A stretch of DNA of 64,000 nucleotides from Sphingomonas melonis (lineage in GTDB: Bacteria > Pseudomonadota > Alphaproteobacteria > Sphingomonadales > Sphingomonadaceae): the NCBI RefSeq assembly GCF_013409985.1, contig NZ_JACCBY010000003.1, positions 124,001-188,000 on the forward strand, in the 5' to 3' direction. Positions 49,416 to 58,684 of this stretch are shown here, piece after piece; position 1 is the first letter of the stretch; each line of letters starts with the position of its first letter. The notes beneath the pieces are model-generated. The model saw only the letters and a program-made list of their open reading frames with translations, searched no databases and had not been told where the DNA came from. A program made the translations under genes and the position numbers.

Positions 49416-50774
49416 TTACGCCAGCGCCTCGCCCATCTGCCTGATCGCCGCGACCTTGGCATCGAGCGCGGTCCAACCGTCGGCGTCGGCGATCGGCGTC
49501 CAGATCGCCTCGACCTCGTCGATCAGCATGCTGCACGGCTCGCCCTGCCAATAGGCGTGGCTGCGGTCCTTGCGCGGGGTGTAGGCGGTGAGTGCGTCAC
49601 GGAACGGCTGCCACTCCGCGCCATAGCTGTCGGGTAGCACGCCGCCGAAGACGTCGAAGAAGAACCGGTCCATCGGTGCTTCGGAACTGCGCAGCGCCCG
49701 TTCCATCGTCTGGACCAGCGCACGATCCTCCTCGCCGCCGCGCGGGCGCACGCCGAGCCGCCAGAGCAGCGCCGCGGTGATCTCAGGCTGGTAGCGCGCG
49801 GCGAACGTTTCGAGCGTGGCGATCAGCGGATCGCTCTCGGCGATCAGCCGCAGCGAGGCGGCGAGCTGCATCACGTCCCAATAGATCGCCTCGGGCTGGC
49901 GACCGAAGGCATAGAGGCCGGCATGGTCGAAATAGGCGGCGGTGAACGCGGGGTCCCAGGTCGGGGCGAAGCGCCACGGCCCGTAGTCGAAACTCTCGCC
50001 GGTGACGTTGATATTGTCGCTGTTGAGCACGCCATGGACGAACCCCGCCGCCATGTAGCGCGCGGCGAGCGTGGCGGTGCGGCCGACGACGAGGTCGAGG
50101 AGGCGCAACGGATCGTCCGATTCTTCGCCGTAGAGATGGCCGAGGACGTAGCGGACCAGCGCGCGCATACCCGCCTCGTCCTGATGATAGGCGAGCCGCT
50201 GGAAGCTGCCGATGCGGATATGGCCGTGGCTCAGGCGCACCAGCACCGCCGAACGCGTCGGCGACGGCTCGTCGCCGCGGACCAGTTCCTCACCGGTCTC
50301 GATCAGCGACAGCGTGCGGCTGGTGGGGACATTGAGCGCCTCGAGCATCTCGGTGGCGAGGATTTCGCGCACCCCGCCCTTCAGCGTCAGCCGGCCGTCG
50401 CCGAAGCGGCTGTACGGCGTGGTGCCCGATCCCTTGGTGCCGAGGTCCATGAGCCGGCCGTCGGCATCGCGCAGCTGCGCGAAGGTAAAGCCGCGGCCAT
50501 CGCCGATATCGGGATTGTACTGGCGGAACTGATGGCCGTGATAGCGCAGCGCGAGCGGCTGCGGCAGCGTGCCGGGGAGGGGGACGAAGCGGCCGAACGC
50601 CGCCGCCCATTCGCCGTCGGTCAGCGTGTCGAGCCCCACCTCGGCGGCGGCGCGATCGTTGCGGAAGCGCAGCCGCGTTTCGGGGAACCTCGCGGCCTGG
50701 ACGGGATCGGACAGCGTCGGCCCGAGATCGAGCAGGGCGGTTTCGGGGCGGTACGCTTGCGGGTGGGTGGGCAT
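49416..50774 (-). CDS. selO: Protein adenylyltransferase SelO (YdiU family)
   Basis: 452 residues. The SelO pseudokinase core is complete: YHGHQFRQYNPDIGDGRG, LGTKGSGTTPYSRFGDGRLT, LKGGVREILATEML, TRTLSLI and VHGVLNSDNINVTG with the metal-binding Asn/Asp. SelO transfers AMP to Ser/Thr/Tyr of redox proteins. The protein lacks the conserved C-terminal tail with a penultimate Sec or Cys found in E. coli; its last segment is GWTALDAKVAAIRQMGEALA. It diverges from an alpha/beta hydrolase gene with 37 bp between. Confidence 0.9.
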   Translation of the reverse strand: MPTHPQAYRPETALLDLGPTLSDPVQAARFPETRLRFRNDRAAAEVGLDTLTDGEWAAAFGRFVPLPGTLPQPLALRYHGHQFRQYNPDIGDGRGFTFAQLRDADGRLMDLGTKGSGTTPYSRFGDGRLTLKGGVREILATEMLEALNVPTSRTLSLIETGEELVRGDEPSPTRSAVLVRLSHGHIRIGSFQRLAYHQDEAGMRALVRYVLGHLYGEESDDPLRLLDLVVGRTATLAARYMAAGFVHGVLNSDNINVTGESFDYGPWRFAPTWDPAFTAAYFDHAGLYAFGRQPEAIYWDVMQLAASLRLIAESDPLIATLETFAARYQPEITAALLWRLGVRPRGGEEDRALVQTMERALRSSEAPMDRFFFDVFGGVLPDSYGAEWQPFRDALTAYTPRKDRSHAYWQGEPCSMLIDEVEAIWTPIADADGWTALDAKVAAIRQMGEALA

Positions 50775-50811
50775 GTGTGGATATGGAGGTCGCCAACCTC
50801 AGGACGCAACC

Positions 50812-51669
50812 ATGGCCGCCTATGAAAACTGCTATCGGCTGTCTGCCGACGGGCTGAAGCTGCATTACCGTTTCTATCCGGGCGACGAGGGACTGCCGCC
50901 GGTGCTGTGCCTGCCGGGCCTGACCCGCAACGCGCGCGACTATGACGCGCTGGCGGCGCGGCTGTCGGGACGGCGGCAGGTGATCGCGGTCGATTTCCGC
51001 GGTCGCGGCAAGAGCGACTATGCCAAGGACCCGATGACCTATGTCCCCGCGACCTATGTCGCGGACGTGCAGGCGCTGCTCGCCGAACGCGGGATCACGC
51101 GCTTCGTCGCGGTCGGCACCTCGCTGGGCGGGATCGTGACGATGCTGCTGGCGCAGGCGGGCGCGGGGATCGCCGCGGCGCTGCTCAACGACGTCGGGCC
51201 GGAGATCGAGGCGACCGGGATCAGCCGCATCCGCGGCTATGTCGGCAAGGGCAGCAGCTGCCCGACCTGGATGCACGCGGCGCGGACGCTGCAGGATGCC
51301 CATGCCGACGTCTATCCGGACTGGAAGATCGAGGACTGGCTGGCGATGGCCAAGCGCGTCTACCGGCTGACCAGCAGCGGCCGGATCGTGCTCGACTATG
51401 ACCTGAAGATCGCCGAGCCGTTCAAGACGCCGGGCAACGAGAGCGGGCCGGACATGTGGGCGGCGCTGTCGAGCCTGCGCGCGGTGCCGGTGCTGATCGT
51501 CCGCGGCGGCCGCTCCGACGTGCTGTCGCAGCCGGTGGCGGAGCGGATGCTGGCGGCGCTCGACCAGGGCGAGCTGGTGACGCTGCCCGGGGTCGGCCAT
51601 GCGCCGACATTGAGCGAGCCGGCGTTGCAGGAGCCGATCGACCGGTTGCTCGCGCGCGCCGAGGCGTGA
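50812..51669 (+). CDS. Alpha/beta hydrolase
   Basis: 285 residues starting MAAYENCYRLSADGLKLHYR after AGGA. The nucleophile elbow is VGTSLGGI, the oxyanion side LCLPGLTRNARDY, the acid near RGGRSDVLS, and the histidine GVGHAPTLSEP. FRGRGKSDYAKDPMTY is typical of lactonase/esterase-like members. Substrate unknown. The stop overlaps the next gene's GTG by four bases. Confidence 0.85.
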   Translation: MAAYENCYRLSADGLKLHYRFYPGDEGLPPVLCLPGLTRNARDYDALAARLSGRRQVIAVDFRGRGKSDYAKDPMTYVPATYVADVQALLAERGITRFVAVGTSLGGIVTMLLAQAGAGIAAALLNDVGPEIEATGISRIRGYVGKGSSCPTWMHAARTLQDAHADVYPDWKIEDWLAMAKRVYRLTSSGRIVLDYDLKIAEPFKTPGNESGPDMWAALSSLRAVPVLIVRGGRSDVLSQPVAERMLAALDQGELVTLPGVGHAPTLSEPALQEPIDRLLARAEA

Positions 51670-52904
51670 GCCGCGGGGCGGAGGGCGGCGCGGCGGCGGC
51701 GCTGCCCGCCGTCGCTGCGGGCGGCGACGAGCCGGACGGTGCGCCGCGGCTGGTGCTGCTCGACATCCTGCGCGGGGTGGCGATCCTCGCCATCCTGTTC
51801 ATGAACGTCAGCGAGATGGGCGCGTCGATGACCGCTAATTGGGCGGACATCCGCCACATCGGCTGGAGCGGCGCCGACCGGCCGGCGTGGTGGTTGCAGA
51901 CGGTGCTGGTCGAGGGGACGGCGCGGGCGCTGCTCGAAATGCTGTTCGGCGCGGGCATGCTGATCCTCACCGATCGGATCGCGGCGGCCTCGGACAATCC
52001 GCTCGCGGTGTCGCTGCGCTACGGCTGGCGCAATCTGGTGCTGTGGGCGCTGGGCATCGCGCACATGTTTCTGCTGCTGTGGCCGGGCGATATCCTGCAC
52101 ACCTATGCCGTGGCGGCGCTGCTCGCCTGCGCGTTCCGGACGCTGTCGACGCGCGCGCTGTTCGCCGTCGGCCTGTCCTATGCCGCGTTCACGCTGGCGA
52201 GCGGGCTGACGGCGGAGGTGCCGGCGGCGGCGCGCGTGCAGATGGCGCAGGCGAACGCCGCGGCGGTCGCGCGCGAGGATCGCTTCGGCCACGGCACGCG
52301 CGCCGACTGGACGGCCGGACAGCGCCGGGTGGCGCTGGAACGCCTCGGCGGCGAAGAGGTCGTCTACGTCTGGGAGGCCGCGGCGACGATGCTGATCGGG
52401 GCGGGTCTGTTCCGGCTGGGCGCGTTGCAGGGCGGCTGGTCCCGGCGGCGCTACCGGCGGATGCTCGCCTGGGGCTATGGCATCGGGCTGCCACTGCGGC
52501 TGTACGGCGCGTGGGAGGCCACGCGCTTCGACGGTCGCGGCGAGATCGCCTGGATGTGGGAGGATATCGCGCGGCTGGCGATGACCTGCGGCCATGTCGC
52601 GGCGATCGCGCTGCTGGTCGCGAGCGCGCGCGGCGGGCGGTGGCTGGCGCCGTTCGCCGCGGCGGGGCGGACCGCGCTGACGCTGTACGTCGCGCAGACA
52701 TTGATCGTGTCGTGGCTGATATTCTCGCCCTACGGCCTGGGCCTCTACGGGCGGATGGGCTGGGCGGCGATGATGGCGCTGGCGCTGGTGGTGGATGCCG
52801 TGCTGCTGTGCGCTGCCGTCCTGTGGGTGCGGCGGTTCCGCATCGCGCCGGTCGAATGGGCGTGGCGCTCAATGGTCGAGGGGCGCTGGCTGCGGCTGCG
52901 GTGA
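51666..52904 (+). CDS. DUF418 family membrane protein
   Basis: 412 residues with a GTG start within the preceding stop. The N-terminal LVLLDILRGVAILAILFMNV is the DUF418 hallmark, and AGRTALTLYVAQTLIVSWLIF the C-terminal one. About eight to ten membrane segments. Family function is unknown; acyltransferase-like or transport roles have been suggested. Coupled to the hydrolase gene. Confidence 0.88.
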   Translation: MSRGAEGGAAAALPAVAAGGDEPDGAPRLVLLDILRGVAILAILFMNVSEMGASMTANWADIRHIGWSGADRPAWWLQTVLVEGTARALLEMLFGAGMLILTDRIAAASDNPLAVSLRYGWRNLVLWALGIAHMFLLLWPGDILHTYAVAALLACAFRTLSTRALFAVGLSYAAFTLASGLTAEVPAAARVQMAQANAAAVAREDRFGHGTRADWTAGQRRVALERLGGEEVVYVWEAAATMLIGAGLFRLGALQGGWSRRRYRRMLAWGYGIGLPLRLYGAWEATRFDGRGEIAWMWEDIARLAMTCGHVAAIALLVASARGGRWLAPFAAAGRTALTLYVAQTLIVSWLIFSPYGLGLYGRMGWAAMMALALVVDAVLLCAAVLWVRRFRIAPVEWAWRSMVEGRWLRLR

Positions 52905-53000
52905 GGAGAACGGCAGGAGGCACCAGCCGCGTGGCTGGGGGCGATTGACGGGCACCAAGCGTTCTTCCGCGAAGCGCGCGGCGCCGCTACACGATACGTC

Positions 53001-54134
53001 ATGCCGCAACCCGTTCACATCCTGCACCTCCATTCGAGCTTCAGCCTGGGCGGCAAGGAGGCGCGGGCGGTGCGGCTGATGAACGCGTTCGGCGATGTGG
53101 CGCGGCATACGATCGTCAGCGGCGTGCCCGATCAGCTCGGCGCGCGCGCATCGATCGCCAAGGGCATACGCTATGAGATCGCACAGGATCCGCCGTCGCT
53201 TACCGGGCGGCCGTCGGTGGCGCGCTACGAGGCGCTGGCGGCGTTCATGCGGCGGTTCGACTTGGTGCTGACCTACAATTGGGGCGCGATCGACGGCGTG
53301 ATGGCGCGGCGGGTGTTTCCCAAGGGTGCGCCGCCGCTCGTCCATCACGAGGACGGTTTCAACGCCGACGAGGCGAGGGGCCTGAAGATCGAGCGGAACG
53401 TCTATCGCCGCATCGCCCTCGGCGCGGCGCATGCGCTGGTCGTGCCATCGGAGGCGCTGGAGACGATCGCGCGACGGACGTGGAAGCAGCCGGCGGCGCG
53501 GGTGCATCGCATCGCCAACGGCATCGACACCGCGCTTTACGCGCAGAAGCCGGACCCGCGAGCGATTCCCGGTTTCGTGCCGAACGGCAAGGAGGTGGTG
53601 ATCGGCGCGCTCGCCGGGCTGCGCGAGGTCAAGAACCTGCCGCTGCTGGTGCGCGCCTGCGGCGGGATCGCCGGCCGGTTCCGGCTGGTGATCGTCGGTG
53701 AGGGGCCCGAGCGCGCGGCGATCGAATCGACCGCACGGGCGATGGGGATCGCGGATCGCGTGGTGCTGCCGGGCTTTCTCGGCCAGCCGCACCGCTTCGT
53801 CGGACATTTCGACATCCTCGCGCTGTCCTCGGCGAGCGAACAGTTCCCGATCAGCGTCGTCGAGGGGATGGCGGCCGGGTTGCCGGTGGTGAGCACGCCG
53901 GTCGGCGACGTGCCCCGCATGGTCGCGGCGGAGAATGCGCCCTTCGTGACCGGCGGCGACGAGGTGCTGCTGCGCGATGCGTTGCAGGCGCTGGTTTCGG
54001 ATGCCGATCTGCGCGCGCGGGTGGGCGCGGCGAACCAGGCGAAGGCGCGGGCCGATTATGACGAGCGCGCGATGATCGCCCGGTACAAGGCGCTGTACGC
54101 CGGCGCGATGGGGCGGCCGGGGGCGCTGGGCTAG
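53001..54134 (+). CDS. Glycosyltransferase family 4 protein
   Basis: 377 residues, GT-B fold. The N-terminal HSSFSLGGKEARAVRLMNAF binds the acceptor; the C-terminal IGALAGLREVKNLPLLVRA, VIVGEGPERAAIE and ALSSASEQFPISVVEGMAAGLPVV are typical nucleotide-sugar-binding motifs of family 4 (the E-x7-E glutamates present). It is likely to act on a polysaccharide or glycolipid. A single gene without other glycan genes beside it. Confidence 0.86.
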   Translation: MPQPVHILHLHSSFSLGGKEARAVRLMNAFGDVARHTIVSGVPDQLGARASIAKGIRYEIAQDPPSLTGRPSVARYEALAAFMRRFDLVLTYNWGAIDGVMARRVFPKGAPPLVHHEDGFNADEARGLKIERNVYRRIALGAAHALVVPSEALETIARRTWKQPAARVHRIANGIDTALYAQKPDPRAIPGFVPNGKEVVIGALAGLREVKNLPLLVRACGGIAGRFRLVIVGEGPERAAIESTARAMGIADRVVLPGFLGQPHRFVGHFDILALSSASEQFPISVVEGMAAGLPVVSTPVGDVPRMVAAENAPFVTGGDEVLLRDALQALVSDADLRARVGAANQAKARADYDERAMIARYKALYAGAMGRPGALG

Positions 54135-54166
54135 GCTGCTGCACCGCCCCTATGGGGCGGCTGGGA

Positions 54167-54625
54167 CTATGCCTCCTGGGTCAATTCCTCTTCGAGCCGC
54201 AGCGCGAAATGGAGCGACGCGCCGCAATCGCCGGAGGCGACCAGCGCGAGGTCGACGGCGCCTTGCAGCAGGCCGTCCTCCACCTCCGGCTCCTGCGCCT
54301 CGGCCGCGGCGATGGTGGCGGTGAGGATGTCGTGCGCTTCGGTCTCGCCATAGGTGAGCGCGAAGGCGTGCAGCGCGGTGGCGAAACAATCCTGGTCGCT
54401 GATCGGCGTGGGGCCGTGCTGCTGGAGCGCGGCGCAGGCGGCGCCGAGGATATAAGCGCGCGACCAGGCCGAGCCGGTCGGGCCATCATGCGGCAGCGCC
54501 CCCGCGACGCAGCCCAGCCGTTCGAACTGCGGCAGCAGCAGCGCGCCGAGCGGCGAGCGCGGCCGGTCGGGCAGCCGCATCACCGCCGTCCGGCGCGGCG
54601 CGATCAGATGATTGAGGACCTCCAT
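54167..54625 (-). CDS. Hypothetical protein
   Basis: 152 residues starting MEVLNHLIAPRRTAVMRLPD, with GGGGAAG ten bases upstream. It is helix-rich with acidic segments (AAAEAQEPEVEDGLLQGAV, RLEEELTQEA) and one GCVAGALP motif. I do not recognise it. It is convergent with the glycosyltransferase gene. A longer GTG start at 54649 is less likely. Confidence 0.7.
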   Translation of the reverse strand: MEVLNHLIAPRRTAVMRLPDRPRSPLGALLLPQFERLGCVAGALPHDGPTGSAWSRAYILGAACAALQQHGPTPISDQDCFATALHAFALTYGETEAHDILTATIAAAEAQEPEVEDGLLQGAVDLALVASGDCGASLHFALRLEEELTQEA

Positions 54626-54837
54626 CGGTGTTGCTTCCCCCCCTCGCAAGCCTGTCCGGGCCGGATGTGCCGCAAGGGCGTTAACCAGCTACTAAGGATG
54701 CGCGGGATCTCGCCGCGCCGGTGCGGCATTTGGTCGCAAACGGCCGCTTCGGCCGCAGCGAAGCGCAATTCCTTCGCATCCCTGCATCCTTCTTGTATAG
54801 CCGGCCGTATTTACCCCCGAATGAGGTGCAGCTTTCC

Positions 54838-56241
54838 GTGTTCAAGGGCCTGAAGCCGATTGTCTACAATGGCCGCGAGGTCTGGCCGCTCGTCGAGGGC
54901 GGCAAGGGCGTCGCCGCGACCAATCATGCCTCTGCGGGAGCATGGGCCGCCGCGGGCGGCATCGGCACGGTCTCCGCGGTCAACGCCGACAGCTACGATC
55001 CCGACGGCAAGATCATCCCCCAGGTCTATCGCGCGCTGACCCGCCGCGAACGGCATGAGGAACTGGTCCAATATGCCATCGAGGGCGCGGTGCAGCAGGT
55101 CGAGCGCGCGCATGAGATCGCCGGCGGTCGCGGCGCGATCAACATCAACGTGCTGTGGGAAATGGGCGGTGCCCAGCGCATCCTCCACGGTGTGCTGGAG
55201 CGGACCCGCGGCATGGTCGCGGGCGTCACCTGCGGCGCCGGCATGCCGTACAAATTGTCGGAGATCACGGCGTCGTACGGCGTCTCCTATCTGCCGATCG
55301 TGTCGTCGGGCCGCGCCTTCCGCGCATTGTGGAAGCGCGCCTATTCGAAGGCGGCGGACTGGCTGGCGGCGGTGGTCTACGAGGACCCCTGGCTCGCCGG
55401 CGGCCACAATGGCCTGTCGAACGCCGAGGACCCGTTGAAGCCGCAGGACCCGTTCCCGCGGGTCGCCGAACTGCGCGCGGTGATGCGCGAGGGCGGGATC
55501 CCGGACAGCACGCCGATCGTGATGGCGGGCGGCGTCTGGTACCTGCGCGACTGGAACGACTGGCTCGACAATCCGGAACTCGGCACGATCGCCTTCCAAT
55601 ATGGCACGCGGCCGCTGCTGACCCAGGAAAGCCCGATCCCGCAGGAATGGAAGGCCAAGCTGACCGAGATCGAGGAAGGCGAAGTGCTGCTGCATCGCTT
55701 CTCGCCGACCGGTTTCTATTCGTCGGCGGTGCGCAATCCGTTCCTCCGCAACCTCGAGGCGCGGTCGGAGCGGCAGATCGCCTTTTCGACGCAGGAGGCG
55801 GGCGACCACGTCTTCCAGCTCGACGTCGGCGTGAAGGGCAGGAACTTCTGGGTGACGCGCAACGACCTGCTGCGCGCGCGCCAGTGGTTCGGCGAAGGCT
55901 ATACCGATGCGCTCAAGACGCCGGACAACACGCTCGTCTTCGTGACGCCGGTCGAGAAGGGCATCATCCGCAAGGATCAGGCGGATTGCATGGGCTGCCT
56001 GTCGCAATGCTCCTTCTCGAGCTGGGCGGATACCGACACCAATTCGACCGGCCGGCTCGCCGACCCGCGCAGCTTCTGCATCCAGAAGACCTTGCAGGAC
56101 ATCGCGCATGGCGGCGACATCGACCAGAATCTGATGTTCGCCGGGCATGCCGCGTACAACTTCAAGCGCGATCCGTTCTACTCGAACGGCTTCGTGCCGA
56201 CGGTGAAGCAATTGGTCGATCGCATCCTGACCGGGGACTGA
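54838..56241 (+). CDS. Nitronate monooxygenase (2-nitropropane dioxygenase-like)
   Basis: 467 residues, GTG start giving VFKGLKPIVYNGREVWPLVE after GAGGTG. GGKGVAATNHASAGAWAAAGGIGTVSA is the flavin-binding start; VLERTRGMVAGVTCGAGMP and APIVMAGGVWYLRDW-like strands follow. The unusual C-terminal part has clustered cysteines DCMGCLSQCSF and RSFCIQKTLQDIAHGG, possibly a metal or Fe-S site, as in a long subfamily of NMO-like proteins. It probably oxidises a nitronate or related compound. An ATG 39 codons earlier starts a frame through sequence that does not look coding. Confidence 0.82.
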   Translation: MFKGLKPIVYNGREVWPLVEGGKGVAATNHASAGAWAAAGGIGTVSAVNADSYDPDGKIIPQVYRALTRRERHEELVQYAIEGAVQQVERAHEIAGGRGAININVLWEMGGAQRILHGVLERTRGMVAGVTCGAGMPYKLSEITASYGVSYLPIVSSGRAFRALWKRAYSKAADWLAAVVYEDPWLAGGHNGLSNAEDPLKPQDPFPRVAELRAVMREGGIPDSTPIVMAGGVWYLRDWNDWLDNPELGTIAFQYGTRPLLTQESPIPQEWKAKLTEIEEGEVLLHRFSPTGFYSSAVRNPFLRNLEARSERQIAFSTQEAGDHVFQLDVGVKGRNFWVTRNDLLRARQWFGEGYTDALKTPDNTLVFVTPVEKGIIRKDQADCMGCLSQCSFSSWADTDTNSTGRLADPRSFCIQKTLQDIAHGGDIDQNLMFAGHAAYNFKRDPFYSNGFVPTVKQLVDRILTGD

Positions 56242-56257
56242 GCGGGCCGCCGGCACG

Positions 56258-56722
56258 ATGGACGCGGGGGTCGAGGCGGCGCTCATCGCGGTGGCCGGGG
56301 CAATGCGCCCCGCGATCGATCCCTGGTGGATCATCGGGAGCGCCGCGGTGGTGCTGCTGGGCGGCGACACCGCGGTGGCGGACATCGATCTGCTGACCAG
56401 CGAGCGCGACGCCGCTGCCCTCGTGGCGCGGCTCGGCATCGTCGTCTCGCCGCCGGATGTCGATCCGCGCTTCCGCTCGCGGCTGTTCGCGCGCTGGCGG
56501 CGGCCGGACCGAGATGTCGAGATCATGGGCGGATTCATGCTCGCCGCCGAAGGGAGCTGGTCCGAACTCGTGCCGGGCACGCGCGTGGCGGTCGGCATCG
56601 GCAGTGAGACGGTATATGCGCCTGCGCGGGACGAGATGATCGCGATCCTCACCCGCTTCGGCCGTGACAAGGATCACGCGCGGGCGCGGATCCTTGCACG
56701 GTGTACGGGAACGCCGGGTTGA
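56258..56722 (+). CDS. Nucleotidyltransferase-like hypothetical protein
   Basis: 154 residues. WWIIGSAAVVLLGGDTAVADIDLLTS is a nucleotidyltransferase fold signature (GS... D-x-D), and EMIAILTRFGRDKDHARA follows. Only a short C-terminal part is present. It starts 16 bp after the NMO gene and may be cotranscribed. No enzyme activity can be assigned. Confidence 0.65.
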   Translation: MDAGVEAALIAVAGAMRPAIDPWWIIGSAAVVLLGGDTAVADIDLLTSERDAAALVARLGIVVSPPDVDPRFRSRLFARWRRPDRDVEIMGGFMLAAEGSWSELVPGTRVAVGIGSETVYAPARDEMIAILTRFGRDKDHARARILARCTGTPG

Positions 56723-56747
56723 GGCGCTCGGCGCTCCCGAACCTCGG

Positions 56748-56945
56748 TTAGTCGGCGACGGTGCCGACCACGGCGCCGCCGGCGCCGCCGACCGCCGCGC
56801 CCTTCTCGACGCTGCCGCCGGTCGCCGCGGCGACGCCCGCGCCGCCCGCAGCGCCGATGCCGGCGCCCTTCAGCGTCGAACAGGCCGACAGGCTGATCGC
56901 GGTGCCGAGCAGGAGCGCGGACGCGGCGAGCGGCTTGATCTTCAT
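56748..56945 (-). CDS. Small glycine-zipper lipoprotein
   Basis: 65 residues: signal peptide with lipobox ISLSAC (Cys at about residue 22), then GAGIGAAGGAGVAAATGG and VGGAGGAVVGTVAD, glycine-zipper repeats. AAGGGAAA precedes the ATG. Likely an outer-membrane or periplasmic lipoprotein of the YMGG/osmotic type. Convergent with the nucleotidyltransferase gene. Confidence 0.82.
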   Translation of the reverse strand: MKIKPLAASALLLGTAISLSACSTLKGAGIGAAGGAGVAAATGGSVEKGAAVGGAGGAVVGTVAD

Positions 56946-57039
56946 CGTTGATTTCCCTTGCTGATTCGAAGCAGCGTAAATGGTGCTGCGCAGCAAGATG
57001 TTCCGACGGGCAACATTTTGTCACCGATCGGGCGGGCAG

Positions 57040-58032
57040 TTACGCCCAGCCTTCGAGCACCTGATCGGGCGGGCGATGGCCGTCGGCCCACATGCGGATG
57101 TTCTGGATGACGCGCTCCCCCGAAGCCTGCCGGCCCTCGAGCGTCGCCGACCCCATATGCGGGGTCATCACCACATTGGGCAGCGCGAGCAGGCGGGGAT
57201 CGATGCGCGGCTCGTGCTCCCAGACGTCGAGCCCGGCACCGGCGAGCCGGCCCCCTTCGAGCGCGTCGACCAGCGCCGCTTCGTCGAGGATGCCGCCGCG
57301 CGAGGTGTTGATGACATAGACGTGGCGGCGCATCAGGCCGATGCGGCGGCGGTCGATCAGGTCGCGGCTGTCGGGGTTGAGCGGCGTGTGGATGCTGACG
57401 ATGTCGACGGTGCCGAGCAGTTCGTCGAGATCGGCATGATAGGTCGCGCCCAGCTCCGCCTCGACGACGGCGGGCAGGCGGCGGCGGTTGTGATAGTGGA
57501 TCGACAGGCCGAACGCGCGCGCGCGTCGCGCCACCGCCTGCCCGATCCGCCCCATGCCGACGATGCCCAGGGCCTTGCCGCCGATACGGTGGCCGAGCAT
57601 CCCGCCGGGGCTCCAGCCGTGCCATTCGCCCGAGCGGACCAGCTTCTCGCCCTCCGCCAGCCGCCGGGGCACCGAGACGATCAGCGCCATCGCCATGTCG
57701 GCGGTATCCTCGGTCAGCACGCCGGGCGTGTTGGTGACGATGATGCCGCGGGCGCGCGCCGCCTTGAGCGCGATATGGTTCACGCCGGCGCCGTAATTGG
57801 CGATGAGGCGCAGGCGTTCGCCGGCGCCGGCGATCAGATCGGCATCGATCTCGTCGGTGACGGTCGGCACCAGCACGTCGCAATCCGCCATCGCGGCGGC
57901 GAGCTGGTCGCGCGTCATCACCGCGTCGCCGCGGTTGTTGGTCGTGTCGAACAGCGCCTCCAGCCGGTCCATGACGGTGTCGGCGAGCTCGCGGGTGACG
58001 ATCACCTTGGGGGTCTTGCGGGGCTCTGGCAT
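57040..58032 (-). CDS. 2-hydroxyacid dehydrogenase (glyoxylate/hydroxypyruvate reductase-like)
   Basis: 330 residues of the D-2-hydroxyacid dehydrogenase family. NAD(P) loop LGIVGMGRIGQAVARRARAF, catalytic Arg in NTSRGGILDEAALVDAL, Glu in DVWEHEPRIDP and His in MTPHMGSAT. ANYGAGVNHIALKAAR is typical of glyoxylate or hydroxypyruvate reductases. Exact substrate uncertain. Confidence 0.9.
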   Translation of the reverse strand: MPEPRKTPKVIVTRELADTVMDRLEALFDTTNNRGDAVMTRDQLAAAMADCDVLVPTVTDEIDADLIAGAGERLRLIANYGAGVNHIALKAARARGIIVTNTPGVLTEDTADMAMALIVSVPRRLAEGEKLVRSGEWHGWSPGGMLGHRIGGKALGIVGMGRIGQAVARRARAFGLSIHYHNRRRLPAVVEAELGATYHADLDELLGTVDIVSIHTPLNPDSRDLIDRRRIGLMRRHVYVINTSRGGILDEAALVDALEGGRLAGAGLDVWEHEPRIDPRLLALPNVVMTPHMGSATLEGRQASGERVIQNIRMWADGHRPPDQVLEGWA

Positions 58033-58130
58033 CGCGGCATCGGCTTGGCGGAGCGCGTGGGTTGCGTCAACGGATCGTTGCTCCTGTCCGCGGCCACGCT
58101 AGAGAGGGGGCTTCCAGTTTGAGGAATGTT

Positions 58131-58622
58131 ATGATGCGCCATTGGGCTTTAGCGGTCGCGGGACTGGCGATGCTGGTCGCCGACGGCGGCGCGCTGGCCG
58201 CCGATGCGAAGAAGACCTTGCCCTATTTCGCGTCGATCAACGCCGGCCGCGCGCGGATGCGCACCGGCCCGGACAAGACCTATCCGGCGAGCTGGCTGTA
58301 CCAGCGCGCCGACCTGCCGGTGCGGGTGGTCGCGACGTTCAAGCAATGGCGCAAGGTCGAGGATCCCGACGGCACGCAGGGCTGGATGCTGGCGGCGTTG
58401 CTGAGCGAGCGGCGGACCGCAATCGTGCGCGGCCAGCAGCCGGTCGAGCTGCACGATCGGCCGTCGGCGGGCGCGAAGCTGCTGTGGCGCGCGGCGCCGG
58501 GCGTGGTCGGCCGGCTGAGCGCGTGCGGCGGCGGCTGGTGCCGGTTCGACGTGCGCGGGCAGGCCGGCTTCGTCGAGGTGGGCAGCCTGTGGGGTGTCGA
58601 GGCGGGCGAACGCCTGCCGTAA
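58131..58622 (+). CDS. Secreted SH3-like domain protein
   Basis: 163 residues with a signal peptide (MMRHWALAVAGLAMLVADGG...ALAAD). The mature part has two bacterial SH3 repeats: NAGRARMRTGPDKTYPASWLY with WRKVEDPDGTQGWML, and ELHDRPSAGAKLLWRAAPGV with CRFDVRGQAGFVEV. Such proteins bind peptidoglycan or regulate its enzymes. GAGGAA precedes the start. Confidence 0.85.
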   Translation: MMRHWALAVAGLAMLVADGGALAADAKKTLPYFASINAGRARMRTGPDKTYPASWLYQRADLPVRVVATFKQWRKVEDPDGTQGWMLAALLSERRTAIVRGQQPVELHDRPSAGAKLLWRAAPGVVGRLSACGGGWCRFDVRGQAGFVEVGSLWGVEAGERLP

Positions 58623-58684
58623 TCTACGACGTGCGCCCCTCTCTTGCGTGAAGGGAAGGGAGCCTCTCTGCCCAGGGTGTCAGC

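Noticed and set aside
49416..49430. Selenocysteine codon at the end of selO
   Set aside because: The stop is not preceded by a conserved Sec context and no in-frame readthrough gives the SelO tail.
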